From Plutella xylostella (Eukaryota > Arthropoda > Insecta > Lepidoptera > Plutellidae): a stretch of DNA of 64,000 nt. Location: NCBI RefSeq assembly GCF_932276165.1, contig NC_064000.1, forward strand, positions 2,356,001 to 2,420,000, given 5' to 3'. Every line of letters begins with the position of its first letter. Position 1 is the stretch's first letter. The notes under the pieces were generated by a model. It was given only the letters and a program-made list of their open reading frames with translations, was not told the DNA's origin and made no database searches. This document shows, one piece after another, positions 32,101 to 42,016 of this stretch. The position numbers and the translations under genes were made by a program.

Positions 32101-35100
32101 AATGATTTTCCCTTTACTTTCAAGGGGTTAGAACCGTCAAATTGCAATAAAAATCCAAATCCAAGGGGACCTTACCGCAACACCGTAATTAGCACACACT
32201 TCCTCAATCACTGTAAGTGATGAACAATTGATGAAGTATCAAATTGTTCGAAGTGGAGTCCCTTCTACACATCTACACAAAGTCTGGCACGTCACAACAC
32301 TTTCAACTCATTGTATTTTAATTTATTTAACACCACAATGTAATTTTTCACTTCCTCGAAAGCGACAATTATCTTATTTCTGAGGTCTGCGAGATTTTGG
32401 GACTCTTCGACATACCTACTCCTACTCTTGGTTAGAATACATTTAGCACACACACACAAACACAACACAAGTCGGCCCGGGGTGCGCGCGCGTCGAAAGA
32501 AAAAAGGTTTTTGAGTAAACAGAGACACGTGTGACGCGGCGGTGCGCAGGCGACTGACGTCAGATCGATGACACATTACCCATTAGCGGCGGCATCCTTT
32601 GCAAAATGAAGCTCCGCCCCTTTCTCATGCTAAACGAGAGTTTATTGGTTTATGGCGGCAATAAGGTCTAATTTCGGCTTTGTTTGTATCGTGAGAAACC
32701 TATCGCTTTTAACATTTATTGCTCAGTGACTCAGTGACCATATTTTAGCAATATTTCGGGATACAAAAAAAATAAATCATGAAAAATTTACCTACTATTT
32801 TTTTCATTGAAATCGACTCTATTGTACATACCTAACTCATGGAAAAAATTTCGTTACTGACTAAAAAGTCACCCTGTATTATAAATGCGAAAGTCACTGT
32901 CTGACTCTCCTACTATAGAATAGATTTAACATATTAGGTTTTGTATTTATTTCAGACAACTGAAAAACTTTAATACCGCGATGTAGGATCTTCATATTAA
33001 ATGGCCTCGGTTCCATACAAGCTCTCTGTATTGCGCTTTTAGTGCCATCTGTTGGTTATATCCGGAACTGTCTGTCTGTCTGTCTGTCTGTTACTCTTTC
33101 ACGCCAAAACTACTGAACGGATTTGAATGAAATTTGGTATACATATGGTCTAGACCCTGAGAAAGAACATAGGCTACTTTTTATTGCGAAACGGAGGTTG
33201 TAAGGGGTTAAAAGGGGGGGTTAAAAGTTGTATGCGAATACTTGATTTTAAAAGATAAAAATCTAGCGTAGTGGTTAGTGACCCTGACTGCTATGCCGAA
33301 GGTCCCGGGTTCGATTCCCGGCCGGGGTAGATCTTTTTTTAAATAAACTTTTTATTTAAGCACTTGATGAGCAATAATTAAACATTTTGTTCTAGCGTTT
33401 TTGAAACTTCGATGTGTGAGTGGATGAAATAGGGTTTCATATTTTGTATGAAGTTCGTCATTTTTGAAGATAATAACATTATATTTTGTATTTAGGCACT
33501 ACATAATCACAAAAAAATAAATATTAGCATTTTAAAAAAAACCCAGTGTGGGGGTGTAATATAGGAGTTGAAGGTTTTATGGGTGTTGAGTTTTAGAAGT
33601 TTAATTTATATAGTAGCTATGTCCGCTCCTAGATGGCGTTGTCGGATCGGATATAGATCGCGGTATGGTTTGATTTTAGCTAATGTACTTATAGTTTGTA
33701 TGTATTTGCAGTAAGTTTCTAAGGTCCTCGAAAACAACACAATAAACGACTGTACTTTTCAATACGAGGTTTCATTCATTGTCATTTGGTTCTTATGCGT
33801 CATTTTTGAAGATAAAACCATGAAACTTATTACGTAGGTGTTTTAGGAAAAATGTACAGAGATTTTCTATACGGAATTCCCATGACTGACACGCACAGGC
33901 TAAACGTAGCGTAGGCACTTGAAATTTGGAAGGGACGTAGCTTAGGTACCGTATTTTCCCACAAAAACCGGAGTTAGCGGTTGAAATTCGGCATTAACTT
34001 AGGCTGTTTTTAACAGCATTCGGATTTGATCACGCACGCGGGATTTCCCCGCACGCGTTCATACAAGTATTCATTGTAACGCGTGGAATATGCACACGAG
34101 ATGCGGGAAAATGGCGTGCTATCCCACGTGCGTGATGAAATCTGCATGCTGTTAAAACAGCCGTAAAGCTTAGTTACAATAGGATATTGCAAGATACCTA
34201 GATGTTATCAATCTAACATGTCTGCACACCTTAGTAAAGTTATGGTTTTGTTTTGAAAAATGGGAGTTAAAGTGAAAAAAAATAAGTAGTATGAAAAAAA
34301 CCAAAACTGCATAAGTTAGATGCTTGAAATTAAACATTTATAAATTACTATTCTGCCATTGCTATACAAGTCTTTGCGCAATGAAGTCATGAAAATAATT
34401 TTTAGTCAAGTATCTTCGTACTTATTTGTCAACTTTCATCTAATTTAATACCACCATGGCATGTTATTGGGTAGGTAGTTCGGGAGTCGTCCACGGCAAA
34501 ATAATTTTAAGGCGAAGCGAAGCTCGCGGGCAACAGCTAGTATTATATGTACGCGTCATACGTTGATTTATGTAGCTAGGTTATGCTAAACTATTACTTA
34601 ATTATCTGGGAAAGTAGATAAATTATTTAAATCTTATGCTACATATTATACAGGGTGGTATTTCAGACATGTCTGTGGAAAAACAGGACACTTCGAGAAA
34701 TGTCTGTTTACGATTTACTATCGTATATTTTTAGTTTCAATACTTCCTGGTATTCAACTAACTAATCTATGAAATTTGTACGTAGGTATCGAAAACCCCC
34801 CCGGGCGTTTACAGACAGTTTAATATCGATGTAAAATTCTACGAAAACGGTATTTTACTCGTATTCCAACATTTAAGGCAACAATCAAAGCATTGTTTCA
34901 GAAACAATCGTCGCTAAAAAATACGTGGGCGGACCAAGTGCTACGACGCGGCGTAGCGGGGGCGCTACGAAGTATTGCTACGAAATGGCGTAGGCATTGA
35001 GCCCGTAGCTATTGAAAACAATAAATAATAAATTGCTTGGTTTCAGTTCATAATATTGTTAGTTTTATAATTGACTAGCCGGATGGAAATGGAAAAGGCT

Positions 35101-36562
35101 GGCTACCTGACAATGGCCGGGACAGTGAGACCAGCATTATTGATACTGAAAAATATTTTAATCTGGTACTTACGTATTACGTATACAGGGTTTTGCAAAA
35201 AGGGTATACTAAGCCAAAACCTACAAGTGCATCATGGCATATCTAAGCCCGAAACTGAAATAAGAAATTCAAAATTCGCGAAAAATATTTTTTTTGAATT
35301 TCTGATTTCAGTTTCGGGCTTAGATATACCATGCTGCACATGTAGGTTTCAGCTTTGCAACACCCTGTATACTGTTTACATAATACATAATAGTGTCATA
35401 TACATATAGTGAGTAAATATGGCAGCTATCCCAGCCAGACTGCAGGGTTACATAACGCGAATGCTGCATCGATCGGCCCACGTATCGCTTCGTGCCAGTG
35501 ACGTCAGCGACCAGGCTGCAAGACCGCAAGCGATGGACTCGGAATTCAATTTGGTGACCAGTCACAGTGTCTATTTGCTTTTTTAGTTCTGCTATAAATT
35601 CTGTTAAAACAAGCTTAAGTGCCAAATTCTCCATAGTCGGTTAGAGCATAACCAGGGATTACTGCTAGACTTTTGACACATCTGTCAAGAATTTAATATG
35701 GAGATGACGTATATAATTGATAAACCAATCTCTGTCGCTTAGGTAGATAACCGACAATGGAGAAATTGAGCTTAAGTACGTACAATTAATTAACCAAAGG
35801 TATTTTTTATAATTTCCGTATCCTTTACCCCATTAAGCGTTCGCTAGAGCAGAAAGAAGGTATCCTATCCTGTACAGATGTACATAAATAGCTGAAAGCA
35901 CACGAAGCGTATATTTATCCGCTTCGATAAATAATCTGACAGCTCATTAATCACAGATTTCCCGCCAAATTCCATGTAAACACGCCCAGCGAGGTCGGTC
36001 GCTATTTGCGTTGAGCCGACACATAAAGATCATTATTTAGTGTGTACACACACACACCATAAACTGACCACTTGTACTTGTATGCAGTGAAATTTGGTTT
36101 ACCCAAAGAGTTCACAGTTACCCTTATGTACTATGATTTCTCTAGAAAGAGCATGATTTGGCTCTAAAATCGGTCGTTATGATAAATTAAACAGTTCAAG
36201 AAGTTCAAAATTGTTAAAACGTTTTGTTAACCTAAACGGCTACTCTGATGGCCATTATCATTATTATTATTAAATGTTTTAAAAGAGAGCGTTAACTTAC
36301 CTCCACCATTTTGCTGGCACAAGTACGGAAACCGCCATATGTTTCCTAATCCAACGGAGTATCCAATGATGGATAAGAAGAACTGCAGCTTCCCCGACCA
36401 CGCGGCGCGGTCCTCCCCTGGCACCTCCTGGTGCAGGGACCCCCGGGAGCCCTGCAGCACTATGGTGACCCCGTGCGTGCGCTCCCCTCCATCGGCCCTC
36501 GTGTTCAGAGGCGCCAGCTCATGACCATTTCTAGGCCCAATAGGCTCAGCCTTTGCCGACAT
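19969..36562 (-). CDS. SLC6 family sodium-coupled neutral amino-acid transporter (SLC6A15-A20-like)
   Basis: Plasma-membrane Na+-coupled transporter of the neurotransmitter-symporter family, nearest to the B0AT-like amino-acid branch. Exons: 36301-36562, 29678-29910, 29045-29266, 28589-28699, 27693-27934, 26060-26210, 24942-25143, 24308-24467, 23682-23844, 23102-23302, 21042-21128, then either 20489-20566 or 19969-20142. Every junction keeps phase. The protein is 735 residues with the last exon, or 703 with the other. Exon 1 holds a hydrophilic N-terminus and TM1 with GYSVGLGNIWRFPYLCQQNGG, the Na+-site signature. Later exons give EGIPLFLIEMAIGQ, GVWNTIHPWLGGIG, YFWYREALD, GIQSSGK, SLFPYVVLTIFFIRGITLPG, WLDAATQVFYSFGLAFG, GLAFIVFTEAI and a final TM followed by a cytoplasmic tail. 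Twelve membrane segments are expected. Exon 1 is separated from exon 2 by 6.4 kb of repeats. The exact paralogue and substrate are not certain. Confidence 0.92.
20272..20411. repeat. Palindromic MITE between the alternative SLC6 last exons
   Basis: The ends gctgccgctacacgg and ccgtgtagcggccgc are inverted, and the inner parts gttatcgacgt and cgtcgataac pair as well. A second copy is at 28405-28541. About 140 bp, no coding. Confidence 0.8.
20489..20566 (-). CDS. Alternative last exon a of the SLC6 gene
   Basis: Acceptor tctctag just right of 20566 and a stop TAG at 20489-20491. It encodes 25 residues, GVDSGDERPSKRVPAGIARQ then RPNKK-stop: a basic tail in phase 0 after exon 21042-21128. The GC-rich coding-like composition contrasts with the flanks. 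Transcript evidence would decide whether it is used together with or instead of 19969-20142. Confidence 0.65.
   Translation of the reverse strand, partial: GVDSGDERPSKRVPAGIARQRPNKK
20686..20823. repeat. Hairpin-forming MITE in the SLC6 3' introns
   Basis: cagatactaaattggcagat at the left is inverted as atctgtcaatttggtatctg at the right, with acagtcgattgt and acaatcgactgt pairing inside. Lies between exon 21042-21128 and exon 20489-20566. Confidence 0.8.
21209..21303. repeat. MITE copy (gaaggcctagcacg family)
   Basis: Ends ctgaaggcctagcacg and cgtgctaggccttctga are inverted. Same family as 4688-4813 and 17561-17660. Lies in the intron upstream of SLC6 exon 21042-21128. Confidence 0.75.
21496..21860 (-). 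mobile_element. tRNA-derived SINE (minus strand)
   Basis: The 5' head at about 21857-21785 reads as a tRNA on the minus strand: gcctctgtggtctagtggta with box A, and a box B ggttcgattcc within a T-arm ctcggg/cccggg. A body of about 290 bp follows. The element is flanked by the 12-bp direct repeat ttttcatcataa (21484-21495 and 21861-21872), which proves retroposition. It is not a working tRNA gene because it is part of the longer retroposed unit. Confidence 0.85.
22136..23021. mobile_element. Non-autonomous TA-flanked DNA transposon (mariner-like)
   Basis: Ends cagttccccaaaattgataa and ttattaatatgggagaactg are inverted, and both sides have TA. 886 bp, without a transposase frame. A short relative is at 31356-31544. 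The right end is 80 bp from SLC6 exon 23102-23302. Confidence 0.7.
22497..22598 (+). repeat. Two-copy direct repeat
   Basis: aatctcagttcaaaagtatt followed by tacagc(a/g)ctgat occurs at 22497 and 22566, about 69 bp apart, inside the transposon at 22136-23021. Confidence 0.8.
24207..24288 (+). mobile_element. SINE/LINE 3' tail fragment
   Basis: aaggccagcatggtggacta and what follows match the tail of the SINE at 44373-44708 (ggccagcgtggtggactagg), down to gagactcgtgacccagcagt and an ATG-repeat-like end gtgataatgatgaagc. Head missing. In the SLC6 intron between exons 23682-23844 and 24308-24467. Confidence 0.7.
24609..24720. repeat. Palindromic MITE in SLC6 intron
   Basis: Ends ttacacctaccgaatagagt and actctactcggtaggtgtaa are inverted, and cgaggata pairs with tatcctcg inside. 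A second copy is at 26270-26386. Confidence 0.85.
25190..25380. repeat. Palindromic MITE in SLC6 intron
   Basis: Ends gcctagtttcaccgtagtct and gctatggtgaagctaggc are inverted, with gttagatcattaaca pairing to tgttaatgatctaac-type sequence. Another copy is at 30112-30262. Confidence 0.8.
26270..26386. repeat. Second copy of the ctaccgagtagagtgg MITE
   Basis: Ends ctaccgagtagagtggcg and ggactcggtcggtaggtgta are inverted. Same family as 24609-24720 and about 1.6 kb from it. The cggccgaggacactgt arm is kept. Confidence 0.8.
27290..27534. repeat. PIF/Harbinger-like MITE with long palindromic arms
   Basis: Starts aggagtctacacaccaaacc and ends with its inverse; arms of more than 50 bp continue through cgccgacacagcccggcgg. 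Flanked by TTA on both sides (27287-27289 and 27535-27537), the 3-bp duplication typical of PIF/Harbinger. GC-rich compared with the intron. No coding. Confidence 0.85.
28405..28541. repeat. Second copy of the gctgccgctacac MITE
   Basis: Same palindromic family as 20272-20411: ends gctgccgctacacgag and ccgtgtaatggccgct, inner arms gttatcgacgtcgataaac and tacgtcgataac. In the SLC6 intron between exons 4 and 5. Confidence 0.8.
29961..30094. repeat. Palindromic MITE (agctgcgtacagaccggcc)
   Basis: Ends aagctgcgtatagaccggcc and ggccggtctgtacgcagct are inverted; inner arms around cgttggcgttc and tcgttgggcgctcg are weaker. Just upstream (5') of SLC6 exon 29678-29910, so close to its acceptor region. 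Confidence 0.75.
30112..30262. repeat. Second copy of the cctagtttcaccatagtctg MITE
   Basis: Ends agacctagtttcaccatagt and attgtgaaattaggcct are inverted. Inner tctgttagatcattaac is paired with a diverged right arm. Same family as 25190-25380. Confidence 0.75.
31041..31890 (-). mobile_element. LINE 3' fragment (minus strand)
   Basis: The minus-strand frame 31847-31572 encodes FLFKILNNLIDSPTLLSKIN and continues to a RSITTYNKEF-like end, the usual C-terminal end of CR1/Jockey-type ORF2. Downstream on that strand, a 3' untranslated part ends in an A-rich tail (T-rich at 31041-31070 on plus). The MITE at 31356-31544 has inserted into the 3' part. Confidence 0.65.
31356..31544. repeat. Short TA-flanked MITE related to 22136-23021
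   Basis: Ends cagttgtccaaaattgatag and ctatcaattcaggggaactg are inverted, with TA at both sides. The middle shares tttcgattatgtgacacgtg and atgcaggtgttttgttt with the longer element at 22136-23021. Confidence 0.8.
31900..32075 (+). mobile_element. Lep1-like Helitron copy, 5' truncated
   Basis: Shares tctgtctgttactctttcac and the rest of the Lep1 body, and ends gcgggaacagCTAG before T. The TCCTAACTAATA start is missing. Confidence 0.75.
33265..33330 (+). repeat. tRNA-like SINE head
   Basis: gcgtagtggttagtgaccct provides a box A and ggttcgattcc a box B in a clean T-arm (ccggg ttcgatt cccgg). The acceptor stem does not close, and similar heads are common lepidopteran SINE promoters, so this is a retroposed piece rather than a tRNA gene. 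Confidence 0.7.
34001..34163. repeat. Palindromic MITE (ggctgttttaacagcat)
   Basis: Ends aggctgtttttaacagcatt and atgctgttaaaacagcc are inverted; ggatttgatcacgcacgcgg pairs with cacgtgcgtgatgaaatc inside. Located in the large first intron of the SLC6 gene. Confidence 0.85.
35186..35367. repeat. TA-flanked palindromic MITE
   Basis: Ends cagggttttgcaaa and ttgcaacaccctg are inverted and flanked by TA. The inner arms catatctaagcccgaaactg and cagtttcgggcttagatata are almost perfect, so a single strand would fold into a long hairpin. 182 bp. Confidence 0.85.
35618..35770. repeat. MITE copy a of the gtgccaatttctccatag family
   Basis: Ends gtgccaaattctccatagtc and cgacaatggagaaattgagc are inverted. 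Internal ttgacacatctgtcaagaat is shared with the copies at 42017-42165 and 57139-57288. Confidence 0.8.
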
Positions 36563-38111
36563 GTTGGCTGTTTATTCCAAGTTCCTTTGCCGTAGTTCTT
36601 TTTTTCGAGCGGGAAACTTTGACAGGTGACTTTTACTTTATAATTTTAAGGTTAAGGCGGCAACTAAGGTTTCTCTACTAATATTTTAAGTTAATTAATT
36701 TAAGATTCAATATTATTGTCTTTACTTTGGTTGTATTAATTAATCTATTGTGTTAATTGAATTAAAGCAATTATTTTAAGTGGTAAAATTAACGCAGTTT
36801 CAATTTGACGAGATTCTTTGAGTGGTAATCGTTGCCTATGAATATATTCATAGTAACACACTACTAAGTTTGGTGTATTTCGTAATCATAGGTGAAGAAC
36901 CGAATCGCGTCTTTTTTCACAAATTCCACTACTTTGAAGTAAATGCTAGTTCTTTGTAATAATTTCTGGCGTAGTTTAAGAGAATCTCTAAAGACGAATT
37001 GTGCCTCTCTGTGCATATAGATACAGTATGTGTTACTGCGTGTTTCAAGCAAAACTCATTATTTATACTAGGAGTGGTGAGCTGGGTTTATTTCCATATT
37101 AACATGTTCAGTATTGAAAGAGCAGCTTGACGGATCTGAAACAAAGAATGTAGACTAATAAATATTTAAACATTTATTTTTAAAACTCATTATTAGCATT
37201 CGCATCTATTCGCATCCTAAAAAATATGCTAAGACAATAACAGAAATACTCGGGCCTGTACTGAAGGCACAACATTTGGTCATCTATGGTTGTTAGATAA
37301 TGGGGGCTTCTATGAGATGAACCTACAAATAGGCGCCTTCCGACTTCCAAACCACTGTATTTTTTTACATGCATAATAAAACCCAGCCTACAACCAGTAA
37401 CGGGGCTCAATAGAAGCCCCAAGTGAAATGGAAGGAAATAAAATGATAGTTTTGTTTTAATATCAGAAGCGTTCATGAAAGTAATCGCCTAAGTTAGAGG
37501 CTTCTGCCGCATTCACTTGGTAATATTCCAAGAAATCGTAATATCATTTGAGCTCAGTCGGTCTATCTAGTACCTATAACTATATCTGTGAAACCTAATG
37601 TACCTGCATACACATAGGCTCATAAGTATGGTACTACGCCTATAGCGTCTGAAAGTAAGGCCTGAAACCAATTAGAATTACTTAGATAAATACTTAACTA
37701 TAGAGCTTCCACTATGTTATTGTATTTTTGACATTTCCTTATGTCTGGTAAGTAAAGTTGATTTTCCTTTGCAGTCGACAAATATGTATGGGATTTCGAC
37801 TGTCTAAAAACTAATAATATAATGGACAGAGTATATGTATTTTTGAATGTGGTCTCTTGTCCCGCCGTGAGGAAAAAAATACTACCTTAGGTATATATCC
37901 CGTAGTTTACATATGGCGCTAATACTAAATGACTAATATAACTTGATGTTAAAAGCATTATCTACCAGTCAACCTACAGGAGGCACGAGTGTGCATATTT
38001 TTTTTTTTTTTTTTCACATGGTACCTATTTAAACGAATTGACTTAATAAGAATGTAGGTAGTACCTATAATTAGCTTCCATCTCTAGGTAGACCACGCCG
38101 TTTATAAGTTT
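36563..38111. other. Region upstream of SLC6 coding exon 1
   Basis: Should contain the 5' untranslated region and promoter of the SLC6 gene. A short minus-strand frame at 37052-36864 (RQKLLQRTSIYFKVVEF) looks vaguely like a retroelement remnant but cannot be assigned. The rest is AT-rich without recognisable features. Confidence 0.4.
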
Positions 38112-38152
38112 TTAACCGACTTCAAAAAAAGGAGGAGGTTCTTAATTCGTCG
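38112..38152. repeat. Inverted copy of the ggaggaggttct repeat
   Basis: ttaaccgacttcaaaaaaag followed by gaggaggttcttaattcgtc is the opposite strand of the repeat at 16878-16918. Confidence 0.55.
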
Positions 38153-38182
38153 GGATCTTTTTAGTTTAACGTTACGAATGTA

Positions 38183-38419
38183 CACTCACGTGCAAAGAAA
38201 CAGTTCCACTTACAAAATGCAGAAACTACCTAAATGGCCACAATTTTTTTAAACAATGAATAGGATTTTTTTTACAAAATATTATTTATTTTAGTTGGTA
38301 ATATTCTGATGCGCCCTAAAATGTACTTAAACAATTCAGAAGGAGTCATTAAGTTAGCTTTTTCGTTTAGAAGTAATTTTGTGATTTTCTCAATGGAACT
38401 TTTTCATTGCCCGTGAGTG
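38183..38419. repeat. TA-flanked MITE (cactcacg ends)
   Basis: Ends cactcacgtgcaaagaaa and ttttcattgcccgtgagtg are inverted, with TA on both sides. 237 bp, AT-rich centre. A diverged relative is at 45344-45560. Confidence 0.8.
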
Positions 38420-38432
38420 TAAGTATATAATA

Positions 38433-38642
38433 TAGCTGTTCTCGCGCGCTTCGCTTCGCCTTAAAAAGTTTTCCCGTGGGAATTCCGGGATAAAAAGTAG
38501 CCTATGTTCTCTCCCAGGGTCTAGACCGTATGTGTACCAAATTTCATTCAAATCCGTTCAGTAGTTTTGGCGTGAAAGAGTAACAGACAGATAGACAGAC
38601 AGACAGACAAAGTTACTTTCGCATTTATAATATTAGTTAGGA
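38433..38642 (-). mobile_element. Lep1-like Helitron, minus strand
   Basis: Reverse complement of the Lep1 body. It ends on the right with gcatttataatattagttag + GA (TC start on minus) and begins on the left with atagctgttctcgcgcg, where the terminal CTAG has become CTAT. Confidence 0.8.
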
Positions 38643-39068
38643 TATCTACCTACTCACTACACTTCCAAAAAACCCTAGACTCTTTACGAAGACCCAGAAT
38701 AGGTACCAGAAAGCGTTCAGTAATCACCCCCTTGATCCCCAGACCCGCACCCCAATCTAAAGAAACCATGTCAAGGCCGTCTACACTCAATTTTGAACCA
38801 CAGGGAGACTACAAAGAGACGTGTCGGTGGAAAATACACCTTAAAGTTGAACTATGGAAGTTTATTTTGCAAATGTGGCCTACCTGGGGCCTAAGACAGT
38901 AAACATGAATTGCTTATTTTATTTTCATTCGTGGAATAATTTCGAGGCACAATTTGTGTACCGAGCGTTTTATATCATAAATTGTATTGTTATCTACCCA
39001 CTAGAGTCGTGTAAGGCCTCATACAAAAAGCTTTAGCCAGCTTCCTATCTGTATAGGGCCTAAAAGAA

Positions 39069-39208
39069 TTGTTTCCGCAATATATAAGGTTGCCTGTAAG
39101 AGATCGCTCTCAGCGATAAGGCCTCCTATTGTAAATTAGTTCTAGTCTATAAGTATGTTTTTCGTATGTCTGATTTATGTGGTGTTCAATAAAGATATAT
39201 TCTATTCT
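39069..39208 (+). mobile_element. LINE 3' untranslated end
   Basis: gagatcgctctcagcgataa followed by ggcctcctattgta and ending ggtgttcaataaagatatat, with a polyadenylation signal aataaa, matches a LINE tail type that I know from lepidopteran genomes. No coding part was kept that I could identify in the preceding few hundred bases. Confidence 0.55.
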
Positions 39209-39917
39209 AAAAGACGTTGTAATCTAGGTTAGTTGAGGAATCTTCACTAAAATCTGTTTGTATTTCAAACCTAGTCGGTAGGTTAATTTTAGCCCCCTAG
39301 CCCCGAGCTAGGTCATCAAAGGGTGAAGCAAACGAGGGGTGAAGTTTGAGGGGCCGACCGGCAGATTAAGCACATACTCACGTGTCTATCTACCTATATC
39401 TACCTCTATAGGTATACCTTAACGGTGAGCTAACACACTGGAGGGCGTATATCGAACCCTAAAGGTTAAAGTCCACCTATCGGTATCAGTCCAAACGGCA
39501 TTCAAGTGGACGTACTATGTACGTACATATGTATGTATGAATTTCAAAGAAACAATGTGATTATAATCATCATCATCATCATATTATAAATGGTCAAGTT
39601 ACGTACTTAAATCGAACTCTACCTTTAAATGTTTTTATTCAGCCACGAAAATAAAAAATAATGCTTCCCTAATGGGTAAGATACGTCATGTTATGTTTGT
39701 ACCGATACTAATCATAATATTCATAATCACAGCTTTTGGTAACTAAACCACTGATTTCGTGTAGTAATCCGTATAGGCCCGTTAAATTATAGGAAAGTTC
39801 CTTTCACGCCCGATGTTGATAGAAAGTAAACGGGCAATAAATCTGAGGTTAATGGTAGCATGGGGGTTACTCTCGCTTCAGGAGAGAAGGAGAGCTGCCA
39901 TGCAATCGGCACGCTTA

Positions 39918-41474
39918 CAGTCGTCGAAATATAAGAGGCCCGTTTGGACCGCTACAAAATGTATGTGGGTGATTCTTCAGGGACCGTATTTTCGACGGCG
40001 TTGAGGATATCTCTGTAACTAATCAAGATAATGACACGTATTTTTTTTTCAATACAGACTAGCTCTATCTCTATTTGTAACCAATCTCATTTTTTCAGTA
40101 AATGCTATTTCAGTACTGAAAAAAAATATTTGAAGTGTATTATTCTGATTCATATAGAGCGTCCGTTTGCCAGCTTGAGGAACAAAATGTTCAGTATCAC
40201 ATTTCTCTTTTAATTTATTAACATATATTAAAATTTTATGACAGGGCAATGAGTTTTGCTTTCACAAAAAAAATATTTAGTACTTATAAATACGTAAGTT
40301 TTTTTATAAATACATAATTAAGGAGTGTCCGGCATGTAGTACTGATTCATATGTCGTAACATGTTGATGACCATACTTGGTCATGTAGTGGCAATGGGAG
40401 TATGGCTATTCGTTCGCTAGAAGCTAGCTCTCCAACGCACCAGCCAGTAGATGCCTAATGCTCCTAGTATGCCTACATCCAGGTGAAAAGAATGTCAATA
40501 TCTGATTCATATGGCCTTGGTTCCGGTACCCTTCTGATTAATATTCCTCCTATGAAAAATCTATTTTCTGAGTATGATTCTAAAATATGAGTTTCATGTA
40601 ATGCTCTTGGGTTATAGATTTATGCAAAAAATAAACAACACTATAGTGTGAATGTATTATGAACTACTTAAGGTTTTATGCAAAATCCTGATTTATATGC
40701 ACATGATTCATACGGTAAAAAACCTCATCCTATACAGAATGATCCAAAAGTTTACGTCATGCCTTGGAGGGCTGATAGTACAGCTTAGGAGTGACCAGAA
40801 TATCACTATATGACCTTAGTAAAATGTCGATAGTTTTTGAGATATTGACACTTTTATAAATATTCTGAAAATAGTCGCCCCAGAACAGCTTTTTGCATGC
40901 CACTGGTACAAAATTATATATTTTAAGTTTTAATTTTATTTTGCGTAACCTTCTTTAGTTCTTCTATCGATGACTGTCCATGAAAATTACGAGAAATGCT
41001 GTATGTTTAAAACAAAGATGGTTTTCCATGGTGTTCTTTCTTCTGGTCCTGATTCATATGGCCACAAAAAAATGTAACGTCAATAACTCAAAAACTACTT
41101 GATAAAAAAGAGTGCCTTTTCCAATTATATGTTATTTGGAGTATCCATTTTCATATAAACATATGTTATAGAGCTAAAAATGAAATTAAAAAATGGCCAT
41201 ATAAATCAGACGAAGAATGGAATTTCGAAGAATAACCCATGTGATGACAGCTGGTGTCAAATCTAAATCATAAAAAATCTCAACAATAAGTAACTTTTGG
41301 TGCTTTAAAAGTTCTTTTTCCTTTCGGTCGTTAAAAAATATGGCTTATTTTTAATTTGTTAATATTAAAAAATTTACTGATTATGTGTCTTTTTATCTAT
41401 TTCATCAAGTAAATCAAGAGTACATAGCAAATTTGTGTAGCTGTCCAAACAGGCCCATTATATTTCGACGACTG
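39918..41474. mobile_element. Mariner-like non-autonomous element with internal motif repeats
   Basis: Ends cagtcgtcgaaatataagag and atatttcgacgactg are inverted over about 30 bp and flanked by TA (39916-39917 and 41475-41476). 1557 bp. No transposase frame was found. The interior holds at least five copies of the motif tgattcatatg or close variants plus one inverted copy (near 40147, 40343, 40503, 40697, 41048 and 41198). Confidence 0.75.
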
Positions 41475-41940
41475 TAATACATTATAATTATGATAGAGTC
41501 GTGGTTAGCGCAGAACCTCCGAATTTTATAAAAACTAAACTGTCCACGACTCTCATTACATTAACCCTATTACTATTAATTGCGCGTTGGCCTTAGCTGT
41601 TAAGCGTTGTTTTTTTATAATAAATAAATAAATTACACTGTAACCTATAACCTAACCTATCTCTATCCGTCCATGCATCAAAATTCTTGTAATTCTGATT
41701 CTTTAAAACATCGTTTCATAACCCAGCAGATTGACCCCCTGGGGAGTGGCGCGCCATCAGTAGCGACACCCACGCAAGGCCAGCACTAGGTATGCAGCCA
41801 ATCAAATCAATAAACTGTAATCAAACTGTTATTGAAAGCAAATACGTAACACTCACGCCTCCGTTTGCTTAGTTACTTCTATACTTTGTTTCAGCTATTA
41901 TGATTCCTATATTATACAGGGTTTAGCAAAAGTACCTATC

Positions 41941-42002
41941 ATCATCATCATCAGCCAATAATCATCCACTGCTGGACATAGGCCTCTCCCAAGGAGTAGT
42001 GG
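41941..42002 (-). mobile_element. 3' end of an RTE-type LINE
   Basis: tcatcatcatcatcagccaa followed by taatcatccactgctggaca matches the 3' end of the longer copy at 50275. On the minus strand it ends in a (TGA)n tail, typical of RTE elements. Severely 5' truncated. Confidence 0.75.
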
Positions 42003-42016
42003 TTGACTTATAGTTA

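Larger units (their letters stand above)
30827..32876. mobile_element. TA-flanked TIR element inserted in a Helitron
   Basis: Ends cagggtgactttttaatcac and ctgactaaaaagtcaccctg are inverted and continue through aacgaaattt. TA flanks both sides, and removing the element restores the Lep1 start actaatattataaatgcg exactly. That shows TA target duplication as in Tc1/mariner. Inside lie a LINE fragment, a small MITE, a Lep1 copy and a short minus-strand frame (32576-32292) whose SQNLADLRNKIIVAF piece is weakly like a mariner transposase C-terminus. Confidence 0.8.
30815..34540 (+). mobile_element. Long Lep1-type Helitron, split by later insertions
   Basis: The 5' end TCCTAACTAATA at 30815 follows an A. 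After the 2050-bp insertion at 30827-32876 the element resumes with ttataaatgcgaaagtcact. The matching 3' end gcgaagctcgcgggcaacag + CTAG is at 34540, followed by T. Without the insertion it would be about 1.7 kb, longer than the 200-bp copies. A second Lep1-like stretch (33066-33185) and a tRNA-like piece (33265-33330) lie inside. No Rep/helicase frame is visible. Joining the two ends into one element is an inference; two independent Lep1 fragments are the alternative. Confidence 0.5.

Noticed and set aside
33265..33330. tRNA gene on the plus strand
   Set aside because: The T-arm is clean but the acceptor stem does not close and the head type is a common SINE promoter.
36864..37052. Minus-strand gene upstream of SLC6
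   Set aside because: 62 codons with no recognisable family, at best a retroelement scrap.
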